From Pseudomonadota bacterium (GTDB lineage: Bacteria; Myxococcota_A; UBA796; SXON01), in contig SXON01000079.1 in the NCBI GenBank assembly GCA_005778355.1, positions 1-38,190 on the forward strand: DNA of 38,190 nt. The letters run 5' to 3'. The notes below the pieces were generated by a model. That model searched no databases and had not been told where the DNA came from. It was given only the letters and a program-made list of their open reading frames with translations. The first letter of the stretch is position 1. The number at the start of each line of letters is the position of its first letter. Of the stretch, positions 36,824 through 38,190 are shown piece after piece. The translations under genes and the position numbers were made by a program.

Positions 36824-37669
36824 ATGCGCATCGCGGTGACCAGCGACATCCACGTGGACAAGAACGGTCCCCGGGCGCTCGAGGCGCTCGCCGCCCGCGT
36901 GCGGGCCCTCGAACCCGACGTGCTCGTTCTCGCGGGCGACGTGGCCACGCCCTTGACCACGCTGCTGGAGGCCCTGCTCGCGCTCCGCCCCTGCGCGCGG
37001 GAAATGGTGTTCGTGGCGGGAAACCACGACGTGTGGAGTCACCCGCTGGCGCAGGCGCAGGGGGTGGACGCCTGGACGCGGCTCGACCGCCTCCTCCCCG
37101 CGCTCTGCCTGGAGGCCGGCGTGCACGACCTCGACGCGTCGCCGGTGGTCATCGACGGCGTGGGCTTCGTGGGCACCCTCGGCTGGTGGGATCTCTCGAT
37201 GCGAGACGAGGCCCTCGGAGCGCCGGCGAGCGCCTACGTGACGGGTGAGTTTGGCGGCCTGCGGTGGATGGACCACGTGTTCGCGCGGTTCCGCCGCGAA
37301 GGCGAGGACGTGCCGTACGCCGTCGTGGCCGCCGAGCTCCGCGAGCGTCTCCGGGGGCAACTACGGGCGGTAAACGCGGATCGCGTGGTGGGTGTGACCC
37401 ACATGGTGCAGTTCGACTCGCAGCTCGTGCACAAGTCGCACCCGGGCTGGCGCTTCTGCCAGGGCTTCATCGGTCACCGGGCGCTCGGCGACATTCTCGC
37501 CGCCGACGAGCGCGTGGTGCTTTCCGTTTGCGGGCACACACACTCGCCGAGCGACCAGCAGATCGGCCGCCTGCGCGCGGTGTGCTCGCCGCTCGGCTAC
37601 CGCAGCGAATGGCTCGGCCGCCCCGACGTGGAGGCGGTCGAGCGCGCGGTGGCTCTCGTCGAGATTTGA
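36824..37669 (+). CDS. calcineurin-like metallophosphoesterase
   Basis: 281 residues. Two-metal site complete: SDIH (D8, H10), LAGD (D39), GNHD (66-69), THM and CGHTH near the C-terminus. Cytoplasmic, no leader. The substrate cannot be predicted; the fold serves nucleases, nucleotide and phosphoprotein phosphatases. Flanked by an unrelated lipoprotein and a pilin gene. Confidence 0.88.
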   Translation: MRIAVTSDIHVDKNGPRALEALAARVRALEPDVLVLAGDVATPLTTLLEALLALRPCAREMVFVAGNHDVWSHPLAQAQGVDAWTRLDRLLPALCLEAGVHDLDASPVVIDGVGFVGTLGWWDLSMRDEALGAPASAYVTGEFGGLRWMDHVFARFRREGEDVPYAVVAAELRERLRGQLRAVNADRVVGVTHMVQFDSQLVHKSHPGWRFCQGFIGHRALGDILAADERVVLSVCGHTHSPSDQQIGRLRAVCSPLGYRSEWLGRPDVEAVERAVALVEI

Positions 37670-37676
37670 CCGCTGA

Positions 37677-37877
37677 TCAGCGGGGCGTGCCGGCCTTGCC
37701 GATCTTGCCGGTGCTGAGGATCTTCTTCACGTCGCCCGCGAGGTCTTTCACGCCTTCTTCGAAGGTGGGCACGAACACCCAGGCCGCCGCCACGAGCGCG
37801 ATGACGATCACGCTGATGAGCAGCATGTACTCGACGGTGGACTGGCCTTCTTCTTCGCGGATGAGCTCGGTGAACAT
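37677..37877 (-). CDS. Flp-type type IVb pilin-like protein
   Basis: 66 residues from ATG 37877. Short basic/acidic leader ending in Gly11, then QSTVEYMLLISVIVIAL, with Glu at mature +5, as in type IV prepilins cleaved by a TadV/PilD peptidase. Small size and single helix fit a Flp pilin of a Tad system, but no tad/cpa genes are in the window. GGGGG-rich site upstream. Confidence 0.8.
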   Translation of the reverse strand: MFTELIREEEGQSTVEYMLLISVIVIALVAAAWVFVPTFEEGVKDLAGDVKKILSTGKIGKAGTPR

Positions 37878-37958
37878 GGGGGGCTCCAGGGGGTTCGAGG
37901 GGAGGGGGAGCAAGCCCCGTGCCATCGACTCAACCCCCCTTTTCACCGGGGGACGGGC

Positions 37959-38017
37959 GTGCGACTGCCCCAGGCGTGTCGCACTCTGTCCCGCGCCTGT
38001 CCCACGCCGTCTGTCCC
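37959..38017. promoter_or_regulatory. inverted repeat and three CTGTCCC repeats upstream of the pilin gene
   Basis: GTGCGAC (37959-37965) and GTCGCAC (37978-37984) form a perfect 7-bp inverted repeat with a 12-base loop. CTGTCCC occurs at 37986-37992, 37997-38003 and 38011-38017. All lie in the 152-base gap before the pilin gene and after the dehydrogenase stop. May be a regulator-binding region or a hairpin terminator lacking a T tract. Confidence 0.35.
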
Positions 38018-38029
38018 GGTCCTCGCGAC

Positions 38030-38190
38030 TCAAACGTCGAAGCTGATCCCCTGGGCCAGCGGCAGGTCGCGTCCCCAGTTGAGCGTGCAGGTTTGCCGCC
38101 GCATGTAGGCCTTCCAGCTGTCGCTCCCCGCCTCGCGGCCCCCGCCCGTCTCTTTCTCGCCGCCGAAGGCGCCCCCGTCGGCCCCCCCGA
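38030..38190 (-). CDS. aldehyde dehydrogenase, ALDH7 (antiquitin) type, C-terminal fragment
   Basis: Only the last 53 codons are in the window. [34 protein letters not shown] and [12 protein letters not shown] match the C-terminus of ALDH7 (alpha-aminoadipic semialdehyde dehydrogenase) rather than other ALDH classes. It would oxidise aminoadipate semialdehyde in lysine degradation. TGA stop at 38032-38030. Confidence 0.82.
   Translation of the reverse strand, partial: GGADGGAFGGEKETGGGREAGSDSWKAYMRRQTCTLNWGRDLPLAQGISFDV

Overview
The window is high-GC and almost fully coding. It looks like a chromosomal piece of a myxobacterium-like organism (Myxococcota, formerly Deltaproteobacteria). The main evidence is a 1,852-residue surface protein ending in a MYXO-CTERM-like Cys-Gly-Cys / hydrophobic / poly-Arg tail and carrying MopE-type Asp-rich repeats, together with many lipoproteins, an HDOD protein and TPR proteins. 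This placement is inferred from protein style; the window has no rRNA or marker-gene comparison. No tRNA, rRNA, CRISPR array, transposase or integrase was seen.

Layout. (1) 1-2830, minus: argB, an ArgE-type deacylase and argH (cut by the window edge), packed head to tail. (2) 2860-4688, plus: a RegB/RegA-like redox two-component pair. (3) 4685-10243, minus: the giant FG-GAP + MopE-repeat lipoprotein. (4) 10354-11457, plus: a small unknown protein and a PDZ-less membrane-anchored trypsin-like protease. (5) 11501-16901, minus: argG, a P-loop protein of unknown function, argC, argD and a Bacteroidetes-type N-acylornithine carbamoyltransferase, all translationally coupled by ATGA/GTGA overlaps. 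(6) 16949-18040, minus: a degenerate-receiver HDOD protein. (7) 18092-21261, plus: a GT-C-like membrane glycosyltransferase and an unknown Pro-rich membrane protein. (8) 21271-23757, minus: a lower-GC three-gene unit with an HExxH protein of unknown family. (9) 23782-27905, minus: prmC, prfA, rpmE, a degenerate Rho, an SCP2-like protein and a hypothetical. (10) 27957-30772, plus: ligA and a lipoprotein. (11) 30776-31459, minus: an envelope protein. (12) 31551-35053, plus: a sulfatase-fold/TPR protein coupled to a second TPR protein. (13) 35061-36699, minus: two paralogous Asp-rich lipoproteins. (14) 36824-37669, plus: a metallophosphoesterase. (15) 37677-38190, minus: a Flp-type pilin and the tail of an ALDH7-type dehydrogenase.

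Working together. Parts 1 and 5 hold nearly all of arginine biosynthesis on one strand, in an N-acylated form. The carbamoyltransferase has Ala at the position that separates acetyl- from succinylornithine enzymes, so the route probably runs on succinylated intermediates as in Bacteroides. No gene for the first acylation was recognised, and an uncharacterised P-loop protein sits inside the operon. Part 9 is the common rho-rpmE-prfA-prmC translation/termination locus, but its Rho has lost the Walker A lysine and its C-terminus.

Most interesting points: the succinyl-type arginine route with its unknown P-loop member; the Rho pseudo-ATPase at the canonical rho locus; the HExxH unit whose first gene opens with a (GCG)9 poly-Arg tract; and an octamer palindrome GTCGCGAC, found 22 times by eye against about 1.6 expected from base composition.
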